51,136 nucleotides of DNA from CAYYHA01 sp964471535 (GTDB lineage Bacteria > Myxococcota > Myxococcia > SLRQ01). Each line of letters opens with the position of its first letter. The stretch's first letter is position 1. The position numbers and the translations under genes were made by a program. Shown here one piece after another: positions 42,101-50,071 of this stretch. Below the pieces are notes generated by a model that had not been told where the DNA came from, did not search any database, and saw only the letters and a list, made by a program, of their open reading frames with translations. Where the stretch lies: assembly GCA_964471535.1 (NCBI GenBank), contig CAYYHA010000006.1:1-51136 (forward strand), given 5' to 3'.

Positions 42101-42646
42101 ATGGCAGACGTGGCCAAGCCGCCCTTGAGCAGCCCTGCCGAGACCAGTGAGAACATCTGGGCTCGGCGCAACTTTCTCGCGTTCGCCGGCTGGGGTGCGG
42201 TGTTGAGCTTTCTCGGGATCGCGACCCTAGGGTGGGTGCGGTACATGTTCCCGCGGGTGCTCTTCGAGCCCCCCGCGACCTTCAAGGCAGGCTACCCCAC
42301 CGACTACGTGGTCGGTGAGGTGTCGGAGAAGTACAAGGCCTCGAAGCGGGTGTGGATCGTGCGGACGGAGGAGGGCTTCTACGCGCTGCTTGCCATCTGC
42401 ACGCACCTCGGTTGCACACCCCGATGGCTCTCGGGTGAGAACAAGTTCAAGTGCCCCTGCCATGGCTCCGGCTTTACGAAGGAAGGGATCAACTTCGAGG
42501 GCCCGGCGCCTCGCCCGCTGGAGCGGGTGAAGATCACCCTTGCAGACGATGGACAGATCTTGATCGACAAGTCGGTGAAGTACCGTTACGAGCTCGGGCA
42601 GTGGCACAAGCCGGGCGCCTTCCTCGAGTACAAGGCGACTGCCTAG
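42101..42646 (+). CDS. Rieske iron-sulfur protein
   Basis: The 181-residue subunit takes an electron from quinol at the Qo site and passes it to a cytochrome c. A twin-arginine-like ARRNFLAFAGWG precedes its single N-terminal membrane helix. The [2Fe-2S] site is complete: CTHLGCTPRW and CPCHGSGF, with the disulfide Cys of each box. GAGGAG is upstream. It is the first gene of a four-gene complex operon with cytochrome b6-like, subunit IV-like and octaheme cytochrome. Confidence 0.95.
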   Translation: MADVAKPPLSSPAETSENIWARRNFLAFAGWGAVLSFLGIATLGWVRYMFPRVLFEPPATFKAGYPTDYVVGEVSEKYKASKRVWIVRTEEGFYALLAICTHLGCTPRWLSGENKFKCPCHGSGFTKEGINFEGPAPRPLERVKITLADDGQILIDKSVKYRYELGQWHKPGAFLEYKATA

Positions 42647-42701
42647 CTCGCGCGACGCGTCTCCCTCTCCCTTCTCACGATAGGACCTCGGAGGTCTCAC
42701 G

Positions 42702-43472
42702 GTGGCCAGCAAGCCCTCCTTCAAGGACAAGCTCGTCAACTCGCAGGTCTGGCGGTCGATCTTTCGGCATGGCTATGCAGACACGCCGCGCAACCGGGTC
42801 CTGCAGATCAGCGCCAACGTCTGGCTGCACCTCCATCCCTCCAAGATTCGCCGCCACGGCGTCCGCTTCCGTCATACGTGGTGTGCTGGCGGGTTGACCT
42901 TCCTCCTCTATCTGGTCACGGTCGTGACCGGCGTGGTGCTGATGTTCTACTACCGGCCCACGGGTGAATATGCCTACTGGGACATCAAGTACCTCGACTT
43001 CGATGTGCCCTTTGGGATGCTCATGCGGAACATGCATCGCTGGGCGGCCCACGGCATGGTGATCTTCGTGTGGCTCCACATGTTCCGCGTCTTCATGACG
43101 GGTTCGTACAAGCCGCCGCGCGAGTTCAACTGGGTGGTGGGCGTCTTGCTGCTCACCCTGACCCTACTTCTTTCCTTTACCGGCTACCTCCTTCCGTGGG
43201 ATCAGCTCGCCATCTGGGCGGTGACCGTTGGCACGAACATGGCGCGGGCGACGCCCCTGCTTGGCCACCAAGGACCCTTTGGCCCCGAGTTGGGCATGAC
43301 TCCCCGGTACGATGCCCGAGCGTTCCTCACCGCAGGGACCGTGGTCGGAGCCCCCACCTTGCTGCGCTTCTACGTGCTCCACTGCATCTTCATCCCCATC
43401 GCAGCAAGCATCCTGATGATTCTGCACTTTTGGCGAGTACGGAAGGATGGCGGAATCTCGGGGCCCATGTAG
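42702..43472 (+). CDS. Cytochrome b6-like subunit of a quinol:cytochrome c complex
   Basis: The GTG start (GGAGG upstream) gives 256 residues, the length of cytochrome b6 with four helices, not the full bc1 cytochrome b. Heme ligands are His112/His227 and His126/His242; the second pair is 15 apart, as in b6-type proteins. Cys61, in WCAGGLT, matches Cys35 of plant cytochrome b6 (YCLGGIT), which holds heme c-n (ci). GYLLPWDQ and the PPREFNWVVGV loop are also typical. So a high-spin heme at the Qi site is likely. Confidence 0.92.
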   Translation: MASKPSFKDKLVNSQVWRSIFRHGYADTPRNRVLQISANVWLHLHPSKIRRHGVRFRHTWCAGGLTFLLYLVTVVTGVVLMFYYRPTGEYAYWDIKYLDFDVPFGMLMRNMHRWAAHGMVIFVWLHMFRVFMTGSYKPPREFNWVVGVLLLTLTLLLSFTGYLLPWDQLAIWAVTVGTNMARATPLLGHQGPFGPELGMTPRYDARAFLTAGTVVGAPTLLRFYVLHCIFIPIAASILMILHFWRVRKDGGISGPM

Positions 43473-43508
43473 GGCGACGGGTAGGAACAAGGCAGGAGAC
43501 ATCGCATC

Positions 43509-44321
43509 ATGGCTGAGACCACCCTCACTGGAGTTCCCCTCGACCCCGAGGAGGTAAAGGCCAGCGCAGCAAAGCGCCGCGCTGCCGCGTCCGCGCTGCC
43601 GGACAAGGTCCACACCTGGCCGTACCTGGTGCGGGCCGAGTTCATCAGCGGCATCATCCTGATGGCCTTCCTGATGCTCTGGTCCATCATCGTCGATGCA
43701 CCGCTCGAGGAGCCCGCGAACCCCGCGCTGACGCCCAACCCGTCGAAGGCACCGTGGTACTTCCTGGGTCTTCAGGAGCTCTTGGTCTACTTCGACCCGT
43801 GGATTGCCGGGGTGGTGCTCCCCTCACTCATCATCACCGGCCTCATGGTGATCCCCTACGTGGACATCAATCCCAAGGGGAACGGGTACTACACCTTCAA
43901 GGAGCGGCCCTTCGCCATCTCGATCTTCCTCTTTGGGTTCATCGGGCTGTGGATCATCCCCATCGTCCTTGGCGTGTTCTTCCGCGGGCCGGGCTGGAAC
44001 ATCTACATGCCCTGGGAGTACTGGGATCCCCACCGCGTGGTGGAGATGACCAATGTCAACCTCCCGTATCTGCTGGGCGTGCGGAGCTACGAGGGTTCGC
44101 TGATCGTCGGTGGGATCACAGTGCTGGGTTACCTCGGTGCCGCCACGCTGGGGCCCTGGCTCCTCTTCAAGAACAAACCCTTCTTCAAGGAACTCGGCTT
44201 CATCCGCTGGCTGGTCGTCTCCGCGCACCTCGCCATCATGTTCGGCGTGGTCATCAAGATGGTGCTCCGGCTGACGCTGTCGGTGAAGTACATCTGGGTC
44301 ACCCCGTTCTTCAACATCTAG
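43509..44321 (+). CDS. Subunit IV-like (PetD-like) membrane protein of the b6-type complex
   Basis: This supplies the C-terminal half of cytochrome b, as in b6f-type split complexes. The 270-residue product is longer than PetD (about 160) and has extra membrane helices towards the C-terminus (IVGGITVLGYLGAATLGPW, LAIMFGVVIKMVLRL). The Qo motif (PEWY in most homologs) reads NPSKAPWYFLGLQE, without the acidic residue. It lies 36 bases after the b6-like gene. It may bind menaquinol; the deviation is not unusual in quinol complexes of this type. Confidence 0.85.
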   Translation: MAETTLTGVPLDPEEVKASAAKRRAAASALPDKVHTWPYLVRAEFISGIILMAFLMLWSIIVDAPLEEPANPALTPNPSKAPWYFLGLQELLVYFDPWIAGVVLPSLIITGLMVIPYVDINPKGNGYYTFKERPFAISIFLFGFIGLWIIPIVLGVFFRGPGWNIYMPWEYWDPHRVVEMTNVNLPYLLGVRSYEGSLIVGGITVLGYLGAATLGPWLLFKNKPFFKELGFIRWLVVSAHLAIMFGVVIKMVLRLTLSVKYIWVTPFFNI

Positions 44322-44334
44322 AGGCACCTACGCC

Positions 44335-47181
44335 ATGGCCAAGCCGCTCGAGCTGGAAAGCCGGACGACGCTCTTCTTCGTTACCGCGTCCATCCTCGCC
44401 TTGAGCGCCATCTGGGCGGTCTACGAGGAGACCTATGCCCGCCGGCCGTGGAAGGACTACCAGACCGCCTTCTTCGAGTTGCAGGCACAGCGCGCGGAGC
44501 AAAAGCTCGAGGCCGCGAAAAAGGCCTTTGAGTCGGAGGAGACCCAGAACAAGCTGAAGACCCTCGAGGAAGAGCTGGCCGCTGCGCGCGCGCGCATCGC
44601 CGATCCTGCGGTTCGCGCCCAGTACGAGGACGATCTGCGCCAGGAGCGCAAGCTCAACATCAAACACGACGAGATCCTCCAGGAGATCGCCTTCGCGAAG
44701 AGCAGGCTCGATGCGGCCTACTCACGCTACCAAGAGGCCTTGCATCACGACGAGGAGCGCAAGGCCTTTCTCGAAGAGAAGGAGATGCAGCGCCTCGAGG
44801 AGGAGATCGCCAAGCTCAAGGCGCAGGAACAGAAGATCAAGGCGGACCTCGATGCGGTGACTGCTCGCCTCGATGAGTACCGGGGCGCCGTTGCCAAGAT
44901 CGAAGAGCAAATCGAGGCGCTGAAGAAGCCCGTTGCCGAGGCAGAGCGGGAACTCGAGAAGGTTCGCAAACAGACGCCGGAACTCACGCAGATCTGGCTG
45001 CCCGATCTCGACGTCGTCGATCGCTGCCACAACTGTCACATGGGCATCGACAAGATGGGCTTCTCCGACCCGAAGGAAGTCGTTGCCTATGCAAAGCAGC
45101 TCGAGGAGGACGGCAAGGACCTCGCCGAGGTGACGCGCCGCTACGGCGTCGACGTCAATACCGTCGAGAAGTGGATCGAACTGGTGGACAAGGGCGAGAC
45201 GCCAGACGACGGCGTACCTCGGGTATTCCGGACGCATCCCCATCGCTGGGAGCTTCTTCTCCAGAGCCATCCCAGTGAGCGATTCGGCTGTACGCCGTGC
45301 CATGAAGGGCAAGGTCCTCAGACCAAGGGCGTCGGCAGCCTGCTCGGCGGAAAGCCCTTCGACCACGGTCGCAACGATCACTACTGGATCCGGCCCATGC
45401 TCAAGGGCGACTTCGTGCAAGCCACCTGCCCCGACTGTCACTTCGGGGACACCAACCTCCGCTTCGCCGAGGTGCTGAATCAAGGTCAGAATCTCATGCA
45501 GAAGGTGGCCTGCATCGGATGCCATCCCATGGACGGCTACCCCAACGACCGGAAGGCCGGACCCACGCTGACGCACATCCGCGCCAAGACCACGCCAGGC
45601 TGGCTCGAAACCTGGATCAAATACCCGAAGGCGTGGCGGGAGCACACTTCCATGCCCAACTTTTGGCCCGAGGCGGTCGACGAAGAGCGGCCGAAGTGGG
45701 AGCGGAAGGAGTGGGCGAAGAAGCGTGACGAAGAGGTCCGCGCGATCGTCGCCTACCTGTGGCTCAACTCAGAGGGGTCCGAGGGCTATCTCGAGCCGGC
45801 GCCGCCTCCAGGCAACGTCGAGCGGGGCCGTGCGCTCGTACAGAAGGTCGGGTGCTACGGCTGCCATGCGGTGGAGATGAAGGACGAGATCGTCCCGCAC
45901 CCGGGGAGCGAGAACCGCGCGGTCGGGCCGAAGCTCGCGCGAATCGGCGAGAAGACGAACTACCAGTGGATCTACAACTGGATCCGCAATCCGAGCCGGC
46001 TCTGGCACGACACCAAGATGCCCTCGCTTCGGCTGAGCAAGCAGGAAGCGGCGGATGTCGCGGCTTACCTGAGCACCTTGAGTACCGGCGTCGAGTACGA
46101 AACGCCGCCGCTGTACAACGATCCGCAGGCGCTAAAGGCCGCGGCAGAGAAGGGCAAGAAGCTCATTGGCTATTACGGCTGCTTTGGCTGCCATGACATC
46201 CCCGGCTTCGAGAACGCGCAGCGCATCGGAGCCGATCTCTCGGAGTTCGGCAGGAAGCAGACATCGCTGCTCGATTTCGGCAATGCGATCACCAATCCGA
46301 GGGCACAGACCTGGGAGAACTGGATCGAGCTGAAGCTCAAGAATCCACGCGCCTACCGAACGAAGCGCGTGGAGACGCGCATGCCCGACTTCGATTTCAC
46401 GAACGAAGAGGTGCATGCACTGATGGTCTTCCTGAAGTCGCGCCGCAAGGAGCAGCGTCCCACGGCCTACAATGCGATGAGCAAGGAACGCAACGTGGCC
46501 ATCGCCGAGGGCGAGAAGCTCATCACGCGCTACAACTGCCGCGGCTGCCACAAGATCCGGGGGAAGGGTGGACTCATCGGGAAGCGGTACGAACACGTCT
46601 CGATGGCGCCGCCCGAACTCTTTGCCATCGGTGCCAAGACGAAGCCCGACTGGCTCTATCACTTCCTCCTCGATCCCTCCTCCATGAAGATCCGGCCGTG
46701 GCTGGAAATCCGGATGCCCACCTTCCCATGGCACGAGGGTGAGGTGACGACGCTGGTTCGCTACTTCAACGCGCTCGACAACTCCGAATATCCCTACATG
46801 CGACCCGAGCCCCCACCCGACCCCGAGCTGGTCGCCGTGGGCAAGCAGCTCTTCGAGAACCTGCACTGCAGCCAGTGCCACATGACCAGCAACGTCGTTC
46901 CAGAGAACGCAAATCTTGCGTCACTGGCGCCCAACCTCCGGACCAGCTACTACAAGCTCCGGCGCGAGTGGATTCCAAAGTGGCTCTCCGACCCCAACGC
47001 GTGGCAGAAGGACACTCGGATGCCCTCCTTCTGGCCGGGCGGGTTCAGTCCCTTCCCCGACGTGCTCGGCGGGGATGCCGAAAAGCAGAAGGAAGCGGTC
47101 GCCGCGTATGTACACCAGCTTGGCGCGCCGAAAGCGGAAGTGACCGAGCGCACAGTGCGGCGCACCGCAATGCGACGATGA
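44335..47181 (+). CDS. Coiled-coil-tethered octaheme cytochrome c of the b6-type complex
   Basis: The 948-residue product has one N-terminal span (LFFVTASILALSAIWAVY, 13-30), then a long Glu/Lys/Ala/Leu coiled coil (about 45-213), then heme domains. Eight CxxCH sites are at Cys231, 319, 365, 393, 507, 616, 735 and 845. The last five are each followed by an MP motif (Met440, 562, 683, 794, 896), typical of His/Met mono-heme class I domains; the first three lack one and may be bis-His. The gene is the fourth of the Rieske/b6/subunit IV operon, so it is probably its cytochrome c subunit. There is no separate cytochrome c gene in the window. Confidence 0.88.
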   Translation: MAKPLELESRTTLFFVTASILALSAIWAVYEETYARRPWKDYQTAFFELQAQRAEQKLEAAKKAFESEETQNKLKTLEEELAAARARIADPAVRAQYEDDLRQERKLNIKHDEILQEIAFAKSRLDAAYSRYQEALHHDEERKAFLEEKEMQRLEEEIAKLKAQEQKIKADLDAVTARLDEYRGAVAKIEEQIEALKKPVAEAERELEKVRKQTPELTQIWLPDLDVVDRCHNCHMGIDKMGFSDPKEVVAYAKQLEEDGKDLAEVTRRYGVDVNTVEKWIELVDKGETPDDGVPRVFRTHPHRWELLLQSHPSERFGCTPCHEGQGPQTKGVGSLLGGKPFDHGRNDHYWIRPMLKGDFVQATCPDCHFGDTNLRFAEVLNQGQNLMQKVACIGCHPMDGYPNDRKAGPTLTHIRAKTTPGWLETWIKYPKAWREHTSMPNFWPEAVDEERPKWERKEWAKKRDEEVRAIVAYLWLNSEGSEGYLEPAPPPGNVERGRALVQKVGCYGCHAVEMKDEIVPHPGSENRAVGPKLARIGEKTNYQWIYNWIRNPSRLWHDTKMPSLRLSKQEAADVAAYLSTLSTGVEYETPPLYNDPQALKAAAEKGKKLIGYYGCFGCHDIPGFENAQRIGADLSEFGRKQTSLLDFGNAITNPRAQTWENWIELKLKNPRAYRTKRVETRMPDFDFTNEEVHALMVFLKSRRKEQRPTAYNAMSKERNVAIAEGEKLITRYNCRGCHKIRGKGGLIGKRYEHVSMAPPELFAIGAKTKPDWLYHFLLDPSSMKIRPWLEIRMPTFPWHEGEVTTLVRYFNALDNSEYPYMRPEPPPDPELVAVGKQLFENLHCSQCHMTSNVVPENANLASLAPNLRTSYYKLRREWIPKWLSDPNAWQKDTRMPSFWPGGFSPFPDVLGGDAEKQKEAVAAYVHQLGAPKAEVTERTVRRTAMRR

Positions 47182-47312
47182 TAGCCGCGTCGTGGGGGCC
47201 GCTTTGCTAGCCCCAGCCTCTGCGCTAAGAACATAGGTGTGCCCAGGACCGCTTCGAAGAAGCACGGCGCGCGCCTTCACAGGACCCCCAGCGGGGGAGG
47301 GAGGATCTGTCC

Positions 47313-48128
47313 ATGAACCGTCTCGTCATGAAGCTTGGGATGACTGCCGCAGCGTCGGTGCTCCTAGTCGCCTGCGGTCCCGACCTACGCGCCTTCGAGG
47401 AGGTGGAGGCGCAGTTCCAGCATCCGACTGCCACGGTCAGCGAATCGACGATGCCGCAGATCTTCCAGGCCGAGCTGAAGACCGTGGAAGGGTCTGACAG
47501 CACCGATGCCGCCGCCGCCTTCTCACAGGAGAAGGCCAGCGCGGCGTTGACCGCGCTTCGCGGTCTCCGCTTTGCGACCGACCGGCAGTACCTGACCGAG
47601 GCAGACTGCAACTTCAACTTCAGCTTCGATGGACGGCAGCGGATCAAGAAAATCACGGTGAGCTGCTCGGGCAGCGACGTCAGCGGCACCATTGTCCTCG
47701 AGTACGCCTACGACAACGACGAACTCGTCGCCTGGTACATCCGCTTCGAGAACTGGTGCGAGGTGGACGGGGACTGCGTCGATGGCTGGATGGGCTTCAA
47801 GGTCGACACCGTGCCGGCCGAAGATGGCTTCGAGCAGCAGTGGCTCGCAACCGCGAAGATCAGCAGCGGTGGCGAGAGCATCGAATGGGCGACCCGCTAC
47901 CTGGTCGACCCGAGTACGGACACCGAACGCTTCGAGTGGCTCGCGTATGTGAACGGCGCCGAAACGGTCGTCTTCACCGCAACCGTTCGTGCGGACGAGA
48001 GCGGGAGCTTCAGCCTCCGTGGCGCGAACGGCTGGTTCGAGTGCTCCTGGGATGCCGCCACGGAGTCGGGCTCGTGCGCCGACTCGGAAGGCAACTCCTT
48101 CAGCTGGAACGCCACCGTCGGGGCGTGA
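47313..48128 (+). CDS. Lipoprotein of unknown function
   Basis: ATG 47313 follows GGAGG. The 271-residue product has a lipobox (AASVLLVAC, Cys21) and then an Asp/Glu-rich, beta-rich protein with four or more Cys and many aromatic residues (for example FNFSFDGRQRIKKITVSCSG and WCEVDGDCVDGWMGFKV). No family is recognised. The ferredoxin gene starts 25 bases after its stop and may be cotranscribed. The link with the upstream respiratory operon is not shown; a 131-base gap separates them. Confidence 0.6.
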   Translation: MNRLVMKLGMTAAASVLLVACGPDLRAFEEVEAQFQHPTATVSESTMPQIFQAELKTVEGSDSTDAAAAFSQEKASAALTALRGLRFATDRQYLTEADCNFNFSFDGRQRIKKITVSCSGSDVSGTIVLEYAYDNDELVAWYIRFENWCEVDGDCVDGWMGFKVDTVPAEDGFEQQWLATAKISSGGESIEWATRYLVDPSTDTERFEWLAYVNGAETVVFTATVRADESGSFSLRGANGWFECSWDAATESGSCADSEGNSFSWNATVGA

Positions 48129-48153
48129 CTTCGCCTCTATCGCGGGGACGCGA

Positions 48154-48642
48154 ATGGCCTACTTCATCACAGAGACCTGCATCGGTTGCACGGCGTGCAC
48201 CAAGCGCTGCCCCACGGGTGCGATCAGCGGGGAGCGGAAGGAGCTCCATACGATCGATCCCGATCTGTGCATCGACTGCGGTGCATGCGGCGTCGTGTGC
48301 CCCGAGGACTGCATCTACGATGGCCATGGGAATCAGACCTTCATGCTCAAGAAGGATCAGAGGCCCATGGCCTTCGTGGACGAGGAGGCGTGCACCGGCT
48401 GTGACAAGTGCACGCCTCGCTGTCCCTTCGATGCGTTGGAGCTGGTGGAGGTTCCCGATCCCGACAAGTTCGCAGGCGTGATGACGGTTGTGGAGAAGAA
48501 CTGCACCGGCTGTCGGGAGTGTGAGAAGGCCTGTCCCTACGATGCCATCTTCGTGTATCGACGGGACCAGGTTCCCGAGTGGCTCTCGGAGTCGAAGATC
48601 GCCAAGCTGCCGGAGATCCCCGCCTGGGCGAACTCGGGCTGA
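48154..48642 (+). CDS. Ferredoxin with four CxxCxxCxxxCP motifs
   Basis: The 162-residue protein has four complete 4Fe-4S motifs: Cys9-12-15-19, Cys39-42-45-49, Cys80-83-86-90 and Cys117-120-123-127, each ending CP. They fall into two halves (1-60 and 75-135), each like a two-cluster ferredoxin, so a tandem duplication is likely. A short tail ends EIPAWANSG. There is no signal peptide, so it is cytoplasmic or membrane associated. It might serve an oxidoreductase not in the window. Electron partner unknown. Confidence 0.85.
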   Translation: MAYFITETCIGCTACTKRCPTGAISGERKELHTIDPDLCIDCGACGVVCPEDCIYDGHGNQTFMLKKDQRPMAFVDEEACTGCDKCTPRCPFDALELVEVPDPDKFAGVMTVVEKNCTGCRECEKACPYDAIFVYRRDQVPEWLSESKIAKLPEIPAWANSG

Positions 48643-48898
48643 GTGCTCGACGCGGCTCGATAGCGCGCCCGGCGGCGCCCCCGTCGGCCACGACCTGTAA
48701 AGAGGTCTGGCACCGGGCAGACAGCAGCGGTCCAGATGGCCGCCGAAGTTTGGTAGGAGCCCGCAGGACCCTCCGCTCCGGTCTGGCCACTCGGGATCTG
48801 CCCACGTCGGTGGCCGGATCCTCGCCATGCCACGGCCGCCAGAGGAAGCAGCGACCGCCTCCCCTTCACGACGTCGTGCAGGCTCCTGGGCGAGCCTC

Positions 48899-49435
48899 CT
48901 AGGGCATCACGAAGTAGGGATCCTTCTGTTTCACCGCGACGACGGTGCAAGGGGCGCGGCGAACGACCTTCTCCGTCTGCGAGCCGACCAGCTGTCGTTC
49001 GAGCCCATCGCGGCCATGCTGCCCCATGATGATGATGTCTGCGTCGATGTTGCTGGCCATGCGGAGGATCTCTTCCCAGGGCTTGCCGCTGGCCACCCGG
49101 CAGTGGAAGTTCTTCAAGCGCCGCTTGGTCTCCGCGTCCTTGACCAATTTCTCCAGCTCGGCAGTCGCCATCCCCTCCATGCGCTCGAGCTCGGCGTCCA
49201 GCTTATCGGCCAGCTTCTTGCCTACGAAGGAAAGGCGGTTGACCGGCTCGAAGACGTGGAAGAGGTACAGCTCCGAAGGCACCTTCTGTGCATAGTCCAT
49301 CGCGAACTCGAGCGCCTTCACCGAGCACTCCGAGAAGTCGATGGGCACCAGGACCTTCGCCCGCCGCCGGCGGCGACGTTCCGGCTCGCCCGTAGGCCGA
49401 TAGCGGCGCTGCGCGGTCTTCTTCTTCGCCGCCAT
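48899..49435 (-). CDS. Universal stress protein (UspA family)
   Basis: The ATG at 49435 shares one base with the stop of the zinc-ribbon gene. The 178-residue cytosolic protein begins with a Lys/Arg-rich segment (about 1-27). The Usp fold follows: AKVLVPIDFSECSVKALEFA, and the ATP-binding loop GQHGRDGLERQLVGSQTEKV, matching G-x2-G-x9-G-S. Family members act in stress tolerance. It is the second gene of a two-gene unit. The basic leader may bind nucleic acid or a partner such as the acidic upstream protein. Confidence 0.9.
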   Translation of the reverse strand: MAAKKKTAQRRYRPTGEPERRRRRRAKVLVPIDFSECSVKALEFAMDYAQKVPSELYLFHVFEPVNRLSFVGKKLADKLDAELERMEGMATAELEKLVKDAETKRRLKNFHCRVASGKPWEEILRMASNIDADIIIMGQHGRDGLERQLVGSQTEKVVRRAPCTVVAVKQKDPYFVMP

Positions 49436-49845
49436 CACACGAACCCCTCGTCGTCCAAGTCGTCGTCTAGCTCATCGTCTAGGTCGTCGTCCAAGTCCTC
49501 GTCCAAGTCGTCGTCGAGCTCGTCGTCGAGGTCGTCGTCGAGCTCATCGTCGAGCGCATCGAGGTCCTCGTCCAGCTCGTCATCGAGATCCTCGTCCAGG
49601 TCGTCGTCGAGCTCCTCTCCGGGCTCCTCCTCCACGGCCTCCGCAGGGTGAGACCCGCCGCGTTTCACCGCGGCCTTGTGCCTCTTTGCCTTCGATGGGC
49701 CACCCAGCGCGGGGTCCTCCCGCTGATCGGCGCCGCACTTGGGGCAGGTCGGCACCGGCCGGTGCAAGTCATAGAACTTCGTGCCACATTCGAAGCACTC
49801 GTATCGAACCCCAAGGTCCTTACGCGGGCCTTCGATCCTCGCCAT
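49435..49845 (-). CDS. Zinc-ribbon (FYDLN-type, TIGR02300-like) protein with acidic repeat tail
   Basis: The 136-residue product has an N-terminal zinc ribbon with CFECGTKFYDLHRPVPTCPKCG (two CxxC pairs), as in the TIGR02300/FYDLN family. From about residue 76 it is almost all Asp, Glu and Leu in ELDDDLDEDLDDELDE-like order with Leu about every fourth residue. The tail is a highly acidic, likely disordered or helical segment. It is the first gene of the pair with the Usp protein, whose leader is basic. Confidence 0.85.
   Translation of the reverse strand: MARIEGPRKDLGVRYECFECGTKFYDLHRPVPTCPKCGADQREDPALGGPSKAKRHKAAVKRGGSHPAEAVEEEPGEELDDDLDEDLDDELDEDLDALDDELDDDLDDELDDDLDEDLDDDLDDELDDDLDDEGFV
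49441..49620 (-). repeat. Low-complexity GTC/CTC-rich coding tract
   Basis: On the plus strand the tract reads as repeated (tcgtcgtcnag) units, encoding the Asp/Glu/Leu tail on the minus strand. Copies such as CTCGTCGTCGAG recur with small changes. It is prone to slippage in 3- or 12-base steps, all in frame. Confidence 0.7.
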
Positions 49846-49960
49846 GACCGTGTCCTAGCTGTGAAAAGATGCGGAAAACCGTCGAGTTGGCCGCGTTGGT
49901 AGGTCAAAGCGCGCCCGCAGTCAAGCATTCCACCGGCGTGCCGATGGGCAGTGCAACGTA

Positions 49961-49990
49961 TTGAATCTGCTTGAGTTTGAAGGGTATCGT
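49961..49990 (+). promoter_or_regulatory. Possible promoter of the GspE-N/receiver gene
   Basis: TTGAAT (49961-49966), 18-base spacer and TATCGT (49985-49990). The -10 overlaps an inverted repeat at 49982-49994 (GGGTA-TCG-TACCC). Start of the gene is 80 bases further on. Confidence 0.35.
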
Positions 49991-49994
49991 ACCC
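49982..49994. promoter_or_regulatory. Inverted repeat GGGTA-N3-TACCC
   Basis: The five-base arms overlap the predicted -10 of the following gene. It would suit an operator, but short arms make chance possible. Confidence 0.25.
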
Positions 49995-50071
49995 GTCGTC
50001 GAGGACGGTGCGGGTGGCCGTGGGCCTGCGTGCTGGCTGGGTCGGAGCACGTCGCAGGAAGGAACGGTACG

